Assembly: GCA_930989535.1 (NCBI GenBank)
Contig: CAKNLK010000004.1
Span: 1 to 64,000 of the forward strand
DNA from: an uncultured Clostridia bacterium
Lineage (GTDB): Bacteria > Bacillota > Clostridia > Christensenellales > Borkfalkiaceae
DNA length: 64,000 nucleotides
Direction of reading: 5' to 3'
Shown: positions 40,673 through 49,850 of the stretch, one piece after another
How the letters are laid out: the number at the start of each line of letters is the position of its first letter
How positions within the stretch are numbered: position 1 is the first letter of the stretch
Notes under the pieces: generated by a model
The model's input: the letters and a program-made list of their open reading frames with translations, nothing else
Database searches by the model: none
Told to the model about the DNA's origin: nothing
Program-made: the position numbers and the translations under genes

Positions 40673-41971
40673 ATGGACGAAAAGAAAGGCAAGGGCGCGG
40701 GCTTCAAGCTCAAAACCCTGAAAAAATATATTTCGGAAAAGAATATCATTCAGGCCCTGCGCTACGTGATTTTGGCGCTGCTCGTGTGCCTGTGCGGCGC
40801 CATCGCGCTGGCGTCGCTCGAGCGGGGTACGGGGCTGCCCGTCATCATCACCCTCGCCTCGGCGATTGCGCTCGTGTTTTCGATGGCGATGAAAATTTTC
40901 GTCATGCGTACCTTTCTGCGCAAAATCGCCTGGTACGTGTTCGACAGCCTTCTGCTGCTCGTTTTCACCGTCTTTTCCAGCTGGGGCGTTTCGCTGGTGT
41001 TCGGCTCCTCCTATATCTTCCTCGTATACATGCTGGTGCTGTCGGAGTACTATCTCTCCGCGCCCACCCTGCGCGACGACGTCATCATGTTCGCGGTCAA
41101 CCTCGCCGCCTATACGGCCGTCTATATCGCAAACGCCGTCGTCCGCAACGAAATCGATTCGGCGTTCCTCGTCTCCTCGCAGTACTTTTTCGCGCTCATC
41201 GTGCTGTTGCTGCACTTCGTTATGTTCAATTTTGCGATGACCGTATCGCGGAAAAATAAACAAATCGAGGAAAATCTGCGCGAACTCGAGGAGAACCGCA
41301 ACGAGCTTCTGCGCGCGTACGAAAAGGTGGAAGAGGCCACCGTCATCGAGGAGCGCAACCGCATCGCCAAGGAAATCCACGATACGGCGGGGCATTCGCT
41401 GACCACCGTCATCATGCAGACGGAGGCGGCGCGGCTTGCGATGGACAAAGATCCCGCCCGCGCACGCACCTGCATCGATGCCGCCAATCTGCAGGCGAAA
41501 AACTGTCTGGAAGAGCTGCGCCTGTCGGTGCACCTCCTCTCCGGCCGACGGGAAAACGTGACGCTCAAAGAATACCTCGAGGGCATTTTGGAGGAGACGG
41601 TGAACGGCACCTCCTTCACCGTGCGCAGCAAAATCGACGACGTGGAGATGAGCGAGGAGGCGGAGCGGTTTATCAGCAACACCCTGCGCGAGGGAATCTC
41701 CAACGGCATCCGCCACGGCGGCAGCACGGCGTTCTTTTTCGAGCTCAAGGATATGGGCAACTACGTCGAACTTTTGCTCTCCGACAACGGCTCGGGGGCG
41801 GATATGTCGAAGTTTAAGGAGGGGTTCGGTCTTTCGGGCATGCGTGCCAAGGCGGAGGCGCTCGGCGGCATGATTAACTTCTCCTCCGAGCCGGACGAGG
41901 GGTTCGAAATCCGCCTGAGCCTGCCCGGCAGTTTAAAGATAAAAAATCCCCAACAAGGAGGCAAACTATGA
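40673..41971 (+). CDS. Sensor histidine kinase, NarL/DesK type
   Basis: A 432-aa membrane kinase with about six helices (residues 30-190) and no extracellular sensor domain, then a coiled coil (IEENLRELEENRNELLRAYEKVEEA). HisKA_3 phospho-acceptor EERNRIAKEIHDTAGHSLTTVIM. HATPase with N-box LREGISNGIRHGGS and G-boxes SDNGSGADMSKFKEGFGLSGMRAKAEALGG. DesK-like architecture suggests sensing of the membrane. Its stop overlaps the ATG of the regulator (ATGA). Confidence 0.93.
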   Translation: MDEKKGKGAGFKLKTLKKYISEKNIIQALRYVILALLVCLCGAIALASLERGTGLPVIITLASAIALVFSMAMKIFVMRTFLRKIAWYVFDSLLLLVFTVFSSWGVSLVFGSSYIFLVYMLVLSEYYLSAPTLRDDVIMFAVNLAAYTAVYIANAVVRNEIDSAFLVSSQYFFALIVLLLHFVMFNFAMTVSRKNKQIEENLRELEENRNELLRAYEKVEEATVIEERNRIAKEIHDTAGHSLTTVIMQTEAARLAMDKDPARARTCIDAANLQAKNCLEELRLSVHLLSGRRENVTLKEYLEGILEETVNGTSFTVRSKIDDVEMSEEAERFISNTLREGISNGIRHGGSTAFFFELKDMGNYVELLLSDNGSGADMSKFKEGFGLSGMRAKAEALGGMINFSSEPDEGFEIRLSLPGSLKIKNPQQGGKL

Positions 41972-42618
41972 AAATCAAGGTGATGATTGTGGACGACCAG
42001 GTCATCCTCTCCGAGGGTATCCGCAGTGTGCTCGCGTCCTCCGACGCGCTGGACGTTATCGCCACCGCCGCCGACGGGAAGGAGGCGCTCGACTTGATGG
42101 AGCAGGGGCAGGTGCCCGACGTGGCGCTCCTCGACATCCGCATGCCGAATATGAACGGCGTCGTGACCACGGGCGAAATCAAAAAACGGTTTCCCTCCGT
42201 CAAGGTGCTCATTTTGACGACCTTCGACGACAGCGACTATATACTCAGCGCCATCAACAACGGCGCCTGCGGTTATCTTTTAAAGGATATCAGCGCCCCC
42301 GCCCTCATCGACGCCATCAAAAACGCCTACGCCGGGGATACCATTCTGCCCGCCAAAATCGCCAAAAAAATTACCGACGCGGCGAAGATGGTCACGTCCG
42401 ACCGCGAAATCAAACTGCGCAAGGCGTTCGGGCTCTCCGACAGGGAAGTGGAGATTGCCGTGATGATTTACGAGGGTTTCAACAACCGTCAAATCGCCTC
42501 GGCGCTCAATTTGTCCGACGGCACCGCGCGCAACTACATCAGCGCCATCTATTTGAAACTCGGCTGCGACGGCCGCGCCGACGCCATCGCCAAGATGAAG
42601 GAAAAGCTCGGCGGCTGA
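41968..42618 (+). CDS. LuxR/NarL-family response regulator
   Basis: A 216-aa regulator, partner of the kinase (4-nt overlap). Receiver domain: KVMIVDDQVILSEGI (acidic pocket), VALLDIRMPNMNGV (phospho-Asp), LTTFDDSDYIL and YLLKDISAPALID (Lys). C-terminal LuxR helix-turn-helix: GLSDREVEIAVMIYEGFNNRQIASALNLSDGTARNYISAIYLKLGC. Targets are not evident; no transporter gene lies adjacent as in typical drug- or lipid-sensing cases. Confidence 0.94.
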   Translation: MKIKVMIVDDQVILSEGIRSVLASSDALDVIATAADGKEALDLMEQGQVPDVALLDIRMPNMNGVVTTGEIKKRFPSVKVLILTTFDDSDYILSAINNGACGYLLKDISAPALIDAIKNAYAGDTILPAKIAKKITDAAKMVTSDREIKLRKAFGLSDREVEIAVMIYEGFNNRQIASALNLSDGTARNYISAIYLKLGCDGRADAIAKMKEKLGG

Positions 42619-42856
42619 AAATTTTGCGCCGCGCGTGCACGGAATCATTGCGCCCGGGCAGAGGGGCGCGCTGTGCCGCGTTCCCGTGCTCCCGCGCGTC
42701 TCCCTTTCGGCCGCGCGCATATGCGTTTTTTTGCATAGGGCGCGCAGAAATGCGCCGCCGCGCAGGTGTTTTGCCCGTATGCGCGCACATACATATGTCG
42801 TTTTTTGAATTTCCGCTGTTTTTCGGCGGAAATTTTACTTTTCGGTCGCATATGTC

Positions 42857-42885
42857 TTGACACCTGTCAATTTTTCGTGTATAGT
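42857..42885 (+). promoter_or_regulatory. nadABC promoter with NiaR-type operator
   Basis: TTGACA (42857-42862), 17-nt spacer, TATAGT (42880-42885). The -35 box is half of the dyad TTGACA-CC-TGTCAA (42857-42870), which a repressor would cover. NiaR is encoded at the end of the operon. The rest of the gap (42619-42856) holds GC-rich palindromes with CATATG cores and no gene. Confidence 0.75.
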
Positions 42886-42929
42886 ATCATGGAATCCAAA
42901 AAGAACGGAGCACAAAGGAGCGTATCGGT

Positions 42930-43826
42930 ATGGATGCACGGGAGCTGCAAGAGCTCAAAGAGAGGGCGGACGCCGTCGTTTTGGCGCACTATTATGTGGA
43001 CGGAACGGTGCAGGCAATGGCGGACTGCGTGGGAGATTCCTACTATTTGGCGAAAGTTGCGGCGCAGTCGGAAAAGAGCACCATCGTCTTTTGCGGGGTG
43101 CGGTTTATGGGGGAGAGCGCGAAGATATTGAACCCTTCCCGCCGCGTGCTTCTGCCGGACGGCAGGGCAGACTGCCCGATGGCGCACATGGCGAAAACAG
43201 AGGATGTGCGCCGCCTGCGCGCGGAAATCCCCGGCCTCGCCGTCGTCTGCTACATCAATTCGACGGCGGCGCTGAAAGCGGAGAGCGACGTGTGCGTCAC
43301 CTCTTCCAACGCTCTCAAAATCGTGTCGGCCCTGCCGAACAAAGATATTTTATTTATTCCCGACGACAGCCTGGGGCACTACATCGCGGCGCGCCTGCCC
43401 GAAAAGCGCTTCCATTACCTGGGCGGGCACTGCCCCGTGCATGCGGTCGTGCTGGCGCAGGACGTGGAGAGCGAAAAGCTCGCTCACCCCGCGGCGAAAG
43501 TGCTCACCCACCCCGAGTGCCGCGGCGAGGTGCGCGCGCTGTCCGATTTCGTCGGCAGTACGGCGGAGATTATTTCCTTCGCAGAAAAGAGCGATTCGAA
43601 GGAGTTTATCCTCTGCACCGAGCCGGGCGTGCTGTACGAGCTTTCCCGCCGCTGTACAGGCAAGGTGTTTTATCCCGTCACGCCCGTCTGCGCGGATATG
43701 AAGTTTATCACGCCCGAAGAGGTACTTGCCTGCCTCCGCGGAGAAGGCTTCGAAGTGACGATGAGCGCGGAGGAAATGGACGCCGCAAGGCGCCCGCTCG
43801 AGCGCATGCTTGAACTCGCAAAATAG
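42930..43826 (+). CDS. nadA: Quinolinate synthase
   Basis: A 298-aa iron-sulfur enzyme condensing iminoaspartate with dihydroxyacetone phosphate. Motifs: LAHYYVDGTVQAMADCVGDSYYLAKVA, IVFCGVRFMGESAKILNPSRRVLLPD (first cluster Cys), VCYINSTAALKAESDVCVTSSNA, FIPDDSLGHYIAARLP, GHCPVHA, HPECRGEV and FYPVTPVCADMKFI. The three cluster cysteines are present in context. Short, compact form. SD AAAGGAG. First gene of nadA-nadB-nadC-niaR. Confidence 0.96.
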   Translation: MDARELQELKERADAVVLAHYYVDGTVQAMADCVGDSYYLAKVAAQSEKSTIVFCGVRFMGESAKILNPSRRVLLPDGRADCPMAHMAKTEDVRRLRAEIPGLAVVCYINSTAALKAESDVCVTSSNALKIVSALPNKDILFIPDDSLGHYIAARLPEKRFHYLGGHCPVHAVVLAQDVESEKLAHPAAKVLTHPECRGEVRALSDFVGSTAEIISFAEKSDSKEFILCTEPGVLYELSRRCTGKVFYPVTPVCADMKFITPEEVLACLRGEGFEVTMSAEEMDAARRPLERMLELAK

Positions 43827-43854
43827 GGCAGAGGGCCGAAAAAAAGGACACGAT

Positions 43855-45150
43855 ATGGAAAATTTTGAACATAAATACGACGTACTCATCGCGGGTACGG
43901 GCGTGGCGGGGCTGTGCTGCGCGCTCAATCTGCCGCGCGATATGCGCGTTCTGATGCTCACGAAGGCGGCGGCGGACGAGAGCGATTCTTTCCTGGCGCA
44001 GGGCGGCATCTGCATGCTGCGCGGCGAGGAGGATTTCCGCGGTTACTTCGACGACACCCTGCGCGCCGGGCACTACGAGAACGACGCGGCGGCGGTCGAG
44101 CAGATGATCCGCCTCTCCCCCGCGATGATTGCGGAGCTGGTGGAGTGCGGCGTCGAATTCGCGCGGGACGAAGAGGGGAATTTCCGCTTCACGCGCGAGG
44201 GCGGCCATTCGCGCCCGCGCATTCTCTTCCACGACGATATTACGGGCAAGGAAATTACCGGCAAACTTTTGGCTTTGGTGCGCACGCTGCCGAATGTGCG
44301 CATCGCGGAGCGGGCGGAGCTTATCGATATCATCGCGGAAAACGGCGAGTGCTTCGGCGGCGTGGTGCGCTCGGCGGGCGGTAAATTGACGGACGTGTAC
44401 GCCAATTTCACCCTGCTCGCCACGGGCGGCGTGGGCGGCCTGTTCGAAAATTCCACCAATTTCCGCCATCTTACGGGCGATGCGCTCGCCATTGCGCTGA
44501 AAAACGGCGTGGAGGTGGAGCACCTCGACTATGTGCAGATTCATCCGACCACCTTTTATTCGGAAAAGCAGGGGCGGCGGTTCCTGATTTCCGAGTCGGT
44601 GCGCGGCGAGGGCGCCGTGCTGCTGGACAGGGAGGGGAATCGCTTCTGCAACGAATTGATGCCGCGCGACGTGGTGACGGGCGATATCCGCGCGCAGATG
44701 AAAAAGGAGGGCAGCAAGTTCGTCCGTTTGGATATGCGCCCCGTCGGAGAAAAGACCATCCGCGAGCATTTCCCCACCATCTACGCCCATTGCCTCGAAG
44801 AGGGGTACGACGTGCTCAAAGAGCCCATCCCCGTCGTGCCCGCCCAACACTATTTTATGGGCGGCGTCAAGGTCGATTTGGACGGCAGAACGAGCATGAA
44901 GCGGCTGTTTTCGGCGGGGGAAACGGCGTGCAACGGCGTGCACGGCAAAAACCGCCTGGCGAGCAATTCCCTGCTCGAGAGCCTCATCTGGGCAGAGCGG
45001 GCGGCAAAGGCGATGGCGGCGGAAAGGAAAAACGCAATCGGCCGGTATCCCGTCCCCGAGCACAGCGGATACGAAGATTACGCCGCATTAAAGCAGAACT
45101 ATGCAAAAATAATACGCGAAGAGGCGGAAAAGGAGGCAACCATTGATTGA
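43855..45150 (+). CDS. nadB: L-aspartate oxidase (short form)
   Basis: A 431-aa flavoprotein oxidising L-aspartate to iminoaspartate for nadA. FAD motif DVLIAGTGVAGLCCAL; SDSFLAQGGICML; GGHSRPRILFHDDITGKEI; LATGGVGGLFENSTNF; YVQIHPTTFY; catalytic-type LLDREGNRFCNELMPRDVV; and PAQHYFMGGVKVDLDGRT...GETACNGVHGKNRLASNSLLE. The C-terminal three-helix domain of E. coli-type NadB (about 540 aa) is missing, as in some anaerobes. Start at 43855 precedes the FAD motif. Confidence 0.95.
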   Translation: MENFEHKYDVLIAGTGVAGLCCALNLPRDMRVLMLTKAAADESDSFLAQGGICMLRGEEDFRGYFDDTLRAGHYENDAAAVEQMIRLSPAMIAELVECGVEFARDEEGNFRFTREGGHSRPRILFHDDITGKEITGKLLALVRTLPNVRIAERAELIDIIAENGECFGGVVRSAGGKLTDVYANFTLLATGGVGGLFENSTNFRHLTGDALAIALKNGVEVEHLDYVQIHPTTFYSEKQGRRFLISESVRGEGAVLLDREGNRFCNELMPRDVVTGDIRAQMKKEGSKFVRLDMRPVGEKTIREHFPTIYAHCLEEGYDVLKEPIPVVPAQHYFMGGVKVDLDGRTSMKRLFSAGETACNGVHGKNRLASNSLLESLIWAERAAKAMAAERKNAIGRYPVPEHSGYEDYAALKQNYAKIIREEAEKEATID

Positions 45151-46003
45151 CGAAGTAACCATGAAAATCCGTGCGGACGAACTTATCCGCATGGCGCTGG
45201 CGGAGGACGTGACCAGCGAGGACGTATCCACGAACAGCGTGCTGCGCGGCCCCGCGCCGGGCGAGGCGGAACTCATCTGCAAGCAAAAGGGCGTCATCGC
45301 AGGGCTGCCCGTGTTCGCACGCGCCTTTCAGCTGCTCGATGCGGGCGTGCAAATTGAATTTTCCGCCAAGGACGGCGACCGCGTGGGAAAGGGGCAGAAG
45401 CTCGCAACCGTGCGCGGGGATATGCGCGCCATTCTCACGGGCGAGCGCACGGCGCTCAACTACCTGCAGCGCATGAGCGGCATCGCCACCTATACGGCGC
45501 AGATGGTTGAACTGCTCGAGGGCAGCGGCTTGAAACTCGTCGACACCCGCAAAACCACGCCGAACATGCGCATCTTTGAAAAGTACGCGGTGCGCGTGGG
45601 CGGGGGCGGCAACCACCGCTGGAACCTCTCGGACGCGGTTCTTTTAAAGGATAACCACATCGGCGCGGCGGGCGGCGTAAAGCAGGCGGTTGCGGCGGCG
45701 AAGGCGTACGCGCCCTTTACGATGAAAATCGAGGTGGAAACGGAAACGCTCGCGCAGGTCGAGGAGGCAGTCGAGGCGGGCGCCGACATCATCATGCTCG
45801 ACAATATGAGCACGGAGCAGATGCAGGAGGCGGTGCGGCGCATCGGCGGCAGGGCATTGGTCGAAATTTCCGGCAACGTCACCAAAGAATCGGTGCCAAG
45901 GCTGAAGGAAATCGGCGCAAACGTCGTATCCAGCGGCGCGCTCACCCATTCCGCGCCCATCCTCGACGTGTCCCTCAAAAACCTGCACCCCGTGGAGGGT
46001 TAA
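45143..46003 (+). CDS. nadC: Nicotinate-nucleotide pyrophosphorylase (carboxylating)
   Basis: A 286-aa quinolinate phosphoribosyltransferase, last step of the de novo branch to NaMN. Motifs: ALAEDVTSEDVST, GERTALNYLQRMSGIATYT, VDTRKTTPNMRIFEKYAVRVGGGGNHRWNLSDAVLLKDNH, IEVETETLAQVEEAVEAGADIIMLDNM and EISGNVTKESV. A TTG start at 45143 is preferred: AAGGAGG sits 6 nt upstream. An ATG 18 nt later has no SD. It overlaps nadB by 8 nt, giving coupling. Confidence 0.95.
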   Translation: MIDEVTMKIRADELIRMALAEDVTSEDVSTNSVLRGPAPGEAELICKQKGVIAGLPVFARAFQLLDAGVQIEFSAKDGDRVGKGQKLATVRGDMRAILTGERTALNYLQRMSGIATYTAQMVELLEGSGLKLVDTRKTTPNMRIFEKYAVRVGGGGNHRWNLSDAVLLKDNHIGAAGGVKQAVAAAKAYAPFTMKIEVETETLAQVEEAVEAGADIIMLDNMSTEQMQEAVRRIGGRALVEISGNVTKESVPRLKEIGANVVSSGALTHSAPILDVSLKNLHPVEG

Positions 46004-46006
46004 GCG

Positions 46007-46513
46007 ATGGCGGGGGAAGAGAGACGGGCAAAGATAAAAGAGCGGCTGGGCAAAACGCCCGTCACGGCGAGCGCGCTCGCGAAGGAATTGGGCGTATCCC
46101 GCCAGGTCATCGTGCAGGACGTGGCGCTTTTGCGCGCGGAAGGGCTTGAAGTCGTGGCGACGAGCCGCGGGTACGTTTTGCCGGATACGCGCATAAGCCG
46201 CGTGTTCAAGGTGCGGCATACCGACGAGCAGGTTCGCGCGGAGCTGTATCTCATCGCGGATATGGGTGGCTGCGTGGAGGACGTGTACGTCTGGCACAAG
46301 GTGTACGGCAAAATTTCCGCGCCCATGGGTATCGACTCCCGCCGCAAGGCGGACGAGTTCGTGGAAAAGCTGGAGAGCGGCATTTCCGTGCCCCTCAAAA
46401 ACATCACGGGCGGGTATCATTATCACACCGTTTCGGCGGACAGCGAGCAGATTCTCGACGCCATCGAGCAAAAGCTGACCGAGCGCGGCTTTTTCGTCTC
46501 GCGGGAAAGTTAG
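46007..46513 (+). CDS. niaR: NAD biosynthesis repressor NiaR (YrxA)
   Basis: A 168-aa niacin-responsive repressor. N-terminal HTH_11 domain (KIKERLGKTPVTASALAKELGVSRQVIVQDVALLRAEG) and C-terminal 3H ligand domain with its conserved histidines (RHTDEQ, VWHKVYGKI, GGYHYHTVSA). It is the last gene of the nadABC operon and the likely reader of the TTGACA-CC-TGTCAA dyad at 42857-42870, giving autoregulation. Confidence 0.92.
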   Translation: MAGEERRAKIKERLGKTPVTASALAKELGVSRQVIVQDVALLRAEGLEVVATSRGYVLPDTRISRVFKVRHTDEQVRAELYLIADMGGCVEDVYVWHKVYGKISAPMGIDSRRKADEFVEKLESGISVPLKNITGGYHYHTVSADSEQILDAIEQKLTERGFFVSRES

Positions 46514-46538
46514 TTTCGCCAAAACGGCATTATAAAAG

Positions 46539-46583
46539 GTCGCGCGCAAGTGCGCGGCCGCCGCGGAATGCGCCGCATTTTTT
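46539..46583 (+). terminator. Possible terminator of nad operon
   Basis: Stem GGTCGCGCGC/TGCGCGGCC followed by GCGG-AATGCG-CCGC and ATTTTTT. Stem quality is moderate. Confidence 0.45.
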
Positions 46584-46616
46584 ACAAATTTCAGAAAAAT
46601 TTTGCGCGTTTTTCGC

Positions 46617-46645
46617 TTGACAATGCCCCCGCATTTTCCTATAAT
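46617..46645 (+). promoter_or_regulatory. Perfect consensus promoter
   Basis: TTGACA (46617-46622), 17-nt spacer, TATAAT (46640-46645). The next annotated gene downstream is beyond a terminator at 46832, so it appears to serve a short transcript. Confidence 0.85.
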
Positions 46646-46651
46646 GGAAAC

Positions 46652-46866
46652 ACAACTGAACGGAACGGAGGAGTAACCGGCGCAGTGCGGAAAGCGTTGC
46701 GCGGCAAGTCTACAATCACGTGCAGTGTTCTGCATAGGCTTGCCTTAATCGGTGAGATTCGGTCAATTTCGCGCCGCGAGCGGCGCGGGTTTCGGCGTAT
46801 CTCTCTCCCCGTATTATAAACGGAAGATTTTGCCCGCCCGCGCTTTTGCGCGGGCGGTTTTTTGCG
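46652..46866 (+). ncRNA. Candidate small RNA bounded by promoter and terminator
   Basis: A roughly 215-nt unit between a perfect promoter and the terminator CCGCCCGCGC-TTTT-GCGCGGGCGG-TTTTTT (about 46834-46863). Folding signals: arms GGCAAG/CTTGCC enclosing TGCAG-TGTT-CTGCA, then GCGCCGC-GA-GCGGCGC. The only frame with an SD (GGAGGAG) is a GTG-started, basic 44-codon ORF (46685-46819), so a small peptide is the alternative. It matches no tmRNA, SRP or RNase P core that I know. Confidence 0.45.
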
Positions 46867-46890
46867 GTTCGCGCGCATTTATAATAATCG

Positions 46891-47114
46891 ACTGCGCGAC
46901 CAAAAGCCGCGTCTTTTGGTAAGCGCACTCAATTAGCCGTATACTTGCGGCTTTCGGGAAGAGGGTGAATTTTTTGCCATTGATAATATGCGAGCCCTAA
47001 AAAAGGCAAAAAAGAGGGAGAAAACGCCGCAGAAAACGCGAGAGCGTTTGAACGGCGGTGTCGCCCTCAGCCTCACGAAATTTTCTTTTGTCTGCTCAAA
47101 AGAAAATTTGTGAA
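46891..47114 (+). repeat. Structured RNA-like intergenic element, copy G
   Basis: The clearest copy. TATAAT (46880-46885) just upstream; P1 CCAAAAG/CTTTTGG loop CCGCGT (46894-46926); P2 AGCCG/CGGCT (46935-46952); GAGGGTGAAT; P3 perfect 9-bp TTTTTTGCC/GGCAAAAAA (46970-46978 with 47005-47013), loop with AATATGCGAGCCCTAAAA; P4 47014-47068; 3' hairpin with A/T stem and loop TCTGCT (47073-47114). It ends 18 nt before the ATPase start. Confidence 0.88.
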
Positions 47115-47132
47115 TGAATTATGGAGGTAGGT

Positions 47133-49784
47133 ATGGAGTCTTACAACAAGTCCGCGCAGGAGGTTCTCGAAAGCCTGCAAACGGATGCGCACCGCGGTCT
47201 GACGGAGCATCAGGTCAAGGAAAACGGAGAGCGCTACGGCCGCAACGAGTTCACGAAAGCGGGCAAAAAGTCCCTTTTGCGCCGCATTTGGGAGGCGGCT
47301 ACCGAGCCGATGCTCATTCTGCTGTTCTTCGCGTGGATTATCACCATCGCGGTGAACATCGTCAGCGTCGTGCAGGGCGGGCATTTCGACTGGGCGGAAT
47401 GCGTCGGCATTTTGGTCGCGATTGCCATTTCCGTCGTTCTGACGGTCGTCATGGAAGGGCGCAGCGCCAAGGCGTTTGAAGAGCTGAACAAAATCAAAGA
47501 GGGCATCGAAATCAAGGTCGTCCGCAACGGTGTGGTGCAGTACATACCGCAGCAGAAGCTGGTCGTGGGCGACATCGTGTTCCTCGAAACGGGCAACAAA
47601 ATCGCCGCGGACGGCAGGCTCATCGAGAGCATCTCGCTCATGAGCGACGAATCCTCCCTCACGGGCGAATCGGCGCCCGTCGAAAAGGACGCGAACGCCG
47701 TCCTTCCGGACGGCACGCCCGTCGCGGAGCGCGTGAATATGGTGTATTCGGGCTGCTTCATCACCGGCGGCACGGGTAAGATGGTCGTGACGGACGTCGG
47801 CGACTTCACGCAGTTCGGGCTCATCGCGCGCGAAATTCAGAGCGGCGGCGAGGGGCAGACGCCCTTGCAGGAAAAGATGGCGAAGCTCGGCAAGGTCATC
47901 ACCATCATCGGCGCGGTGTTCGCGGCGCTCATCTTTATCATTCAGCTCGTGTTCGTGCTTGCCGCGGGCAATGCCTCCTTTGAAACCATCTCCGAAGCGT
48001 TCATCGCCAGCATCGTGCTCATGGTCGCGGCAGTGCCGGAGGGCTTGCCGACCATCGTGGCCATCTCCCTCTCCATCAACATCGCGCGCATGGCGCGGCA
48101 GAACGCGCTCGTCAAAAAGATGATCGCCTGCGAAACAATCGGCTGCATCAACGTCATCTGTTCGGATAAGACGGGCACCCTCACCGAAAACCGCATGACC
48201 GTCGTCGATATGTGGTCGGGCGGCGGGTTTGTCGAGGAGAACTCCTTCTGCGACAGGGTGATGCTCGAAAACTACTGCCTCAACAGCACGGCGGACTTGT
48301 ATTACGACAACGACATCGTCCGCTTCGTCGGCAACCCCACCGAGGGAGCGCTGCTCGTTTCGGCGAAAAAGTGCGGCGTCGATTACAAGGATTTCCGCGA
48401 AAAAGCGGAAATCTCCGAGCTGTATCCCTTCTCCTCCGACACGAAAAATATGACCTCGTGCGTCAAAAAAGGGGACGGATACGTCGTCTATACCAAGGGT
48501 AGCCCCGAAAAAATCCTGTCCCTCTGCTCCCTTACGGAGGAGGAGCGCGGCATCGCGGAGGCGGACATCGTGTCCCTGCAAAAGCGCGCCCGCCGCGTCA
48601 TCGCGTTCGCGCATAAATATGTAAAGGAACTGCCCAAGGACAGGGCGGACGCGGAGAGCGGCATGTCTTTCGACGGGTTCGTCGGCATCGCAGACCCCTT
48701 GCGCGCCGAGGTGTACGACGCGGTACGCGCCTGCAAGACGGCGGGCATCGAGGTCAAAATGCTCACGGGCGACAACATCGTCACGGCGACGGCGATTGCC
48801 GAGGAACTCGAACTTTTGGGCGAGGGCGGCAAGGCGGTCGAGGCTTCGTACCTCGAAAGCCTGTCTGACGAGGAGTTCGCAAAGGTTCTTCCCACCGTGC
48901 GCGTCATCGCCAGGAGCACGCCGCTTTTAAAGATGCGCGTCGTCAAACAGCTCAAATCGGAGGGCAATGTGGTCGCCGTCACGGGCGACGGAATCAACGA
49001 CGCGCCCGCGCTGAAAAACGCGGACGTCGGCATCGCGATGGGCATTTCCGGCACCGAAGTTTCCAAAGAGGCGGCGGACATCGTTCTTCTGAACGACTCC
49101 TTCTCCACCATCGTCACCACCGTCAAGTGGGGCAGGGGCATCTACGAAAACTTCAAGCGGTTTATTCAATTCCAGCTCACCGTCAACGTCGCGTCGGTGC
49201 TCACCGTGTTCATCTGCACCGTCGTCGGGCTGTTCGTCGAAGGGTTCGAGTCTCCCTTCTCCGCGCTCGATTTGCTGTGGATTAACATCATCATGGACGG
49301 CCCGCCCGCGCTCACGCTGGGGCTGGAGCCCATCCGCGACGATTTGATGAGCCGCAAACCCACCGCCCGCAGCGAGAGCATCGTTTCCAGGGAGATGCTC
49401 CGCCGCATCGCGATAAACGGCGTGTTCATGTGCCTCATCTGCCTGGCGCAGCAGGGCTTCGATTTCCTGAACGTCGGGCAGGATAAAGTGCAGACGTCTG
49501 TGTTCACTTTGTTTGTTATCTTCCAGCTTTTCAATGCGTTCAACTGCCGCGAACTGGGGGATAAGAGCATCTTCCCCAACCTTTTGAAGAACAGACTCAT
49601 GCTCGGCGCGTTCGTCATCGCGTTTGCGCTGCAGGTTATCATCACGCAGTTCGGCGGCGCGGTGTTCGATACCGTCCCGCTCGACTTCCTTTCCTGGCTG
49701 AAAATCGTGGGACTGGCGCTCACCGTCGTCGCGCTCGACGAAGTTGTCAAACTCGTACACCGCCTCGCTGTAAAGCGGAAATAA
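47133..49784 (+). CDS. Calcium-type P-type ATPase
   Basis: An 883-aa P2-type cation pump. N-terminal cation-ATPase domain; helix-4 motif VAAVPEGLPTIVAISLSINIARMA (PEGLP, Ca2+/SERCA-like); phosphorylation motif CSDKTGTLTENRM; nucleotide motif YTKGSPEKIL; hinge AVTGDGINDAPALKNADVGIAMG; ten membrane segments. The start at 47133 is chosen because GGAGG lies 5 nt upstream; the ATG at 47121 is part of that site. Probably exports Ca2+. Element G occupies the space where a leader would be. Confidence 0.93.
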   Translation: MESYNKSAQEVLESLQTDAHRGLTEHQVKENGERYGRNEFTKAGKKSLLRRIWEAATEPMLILLFFAWIITIAVNIVSVVQGGHFDWAECVGILVAIAISVVLTVVMEGRSAKAFEELNKIKEGIEIKVVRNGVVQYIPQQKLVVGDIVFLETGNKIAADGRLIESISLMSDESSLTGESAPVEKDANAVLPDGTPVAERVNMVYSGCFITGGTGKMVVTDVGDFTQFGLIAREIQSGGEGQTPLQEKMAKLGKVITIIGAVFAALIFIIQLVFVLAAGNASFETISEAFIASIVLMVAAVPEGLPTIVAISLSINIARMARQNALVKKMIACETIGCINVICSDKTGTLTENRMTVVDMWSGGGFVEENSFCDRVMLENYCLNSTADLYYDNDIVRFVGNPTEGALLVSAKKCGVDYKDFREKAEISELYPFSSDTKNMTSCVKKGDGYVVYTKGSPEKILSLCSLTEEERGIAEADIVSLQKRARRVIAFAHKYVKELPKDRADAESGMSFDGFVGIADPLRAEVYDAVRACKTAGIEVKMLTGDNIVTATAIAEELELLGEGGKAVEASYLESLSDEEFAKVLPTVRVIARSTPLLKMRVVKQLKSEGNVVAVTGDGINDAPALKNADVGIAMGISGTEVSKEAADIVLLNDSFSTIVTTVKWGRGIYENFKRFIQFQLTVNVASVLTVFICTVVGLFVEGFESPFSALDLLWINIIMDGPPALTLGLEPIRDDLMSRKPTARSESIVSREMLRRIAINGVFMCLICLAQQGFDFLNVGQDKVQTSVFTLFVIFQLFNAFNCRELGDKSIFPNLLKNRLMLGAFVIAFALQVIITQFGGAVFDTVPLDFLSWLKIVGLALTVVALDEVVKLVHRLAVKRK

Positions 49785-49795
49785 ATACAATCGGA

Positions 49796-49837
49796 AAAAA
49801 TGCGCCCGCCTGCAAACTTGCAGGCGGGCGCATTTTT
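49796..49837. terminator. ATPase terminator
   Basis: A 20-bp stem starting AAAAATGCGCCCGCC and ending GGCGGGCGCATTTTT. It also serves the convergent XRE gene. Confidence 0.92.
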
Positions 49838-49850
49838 GATTCCCTATTTT

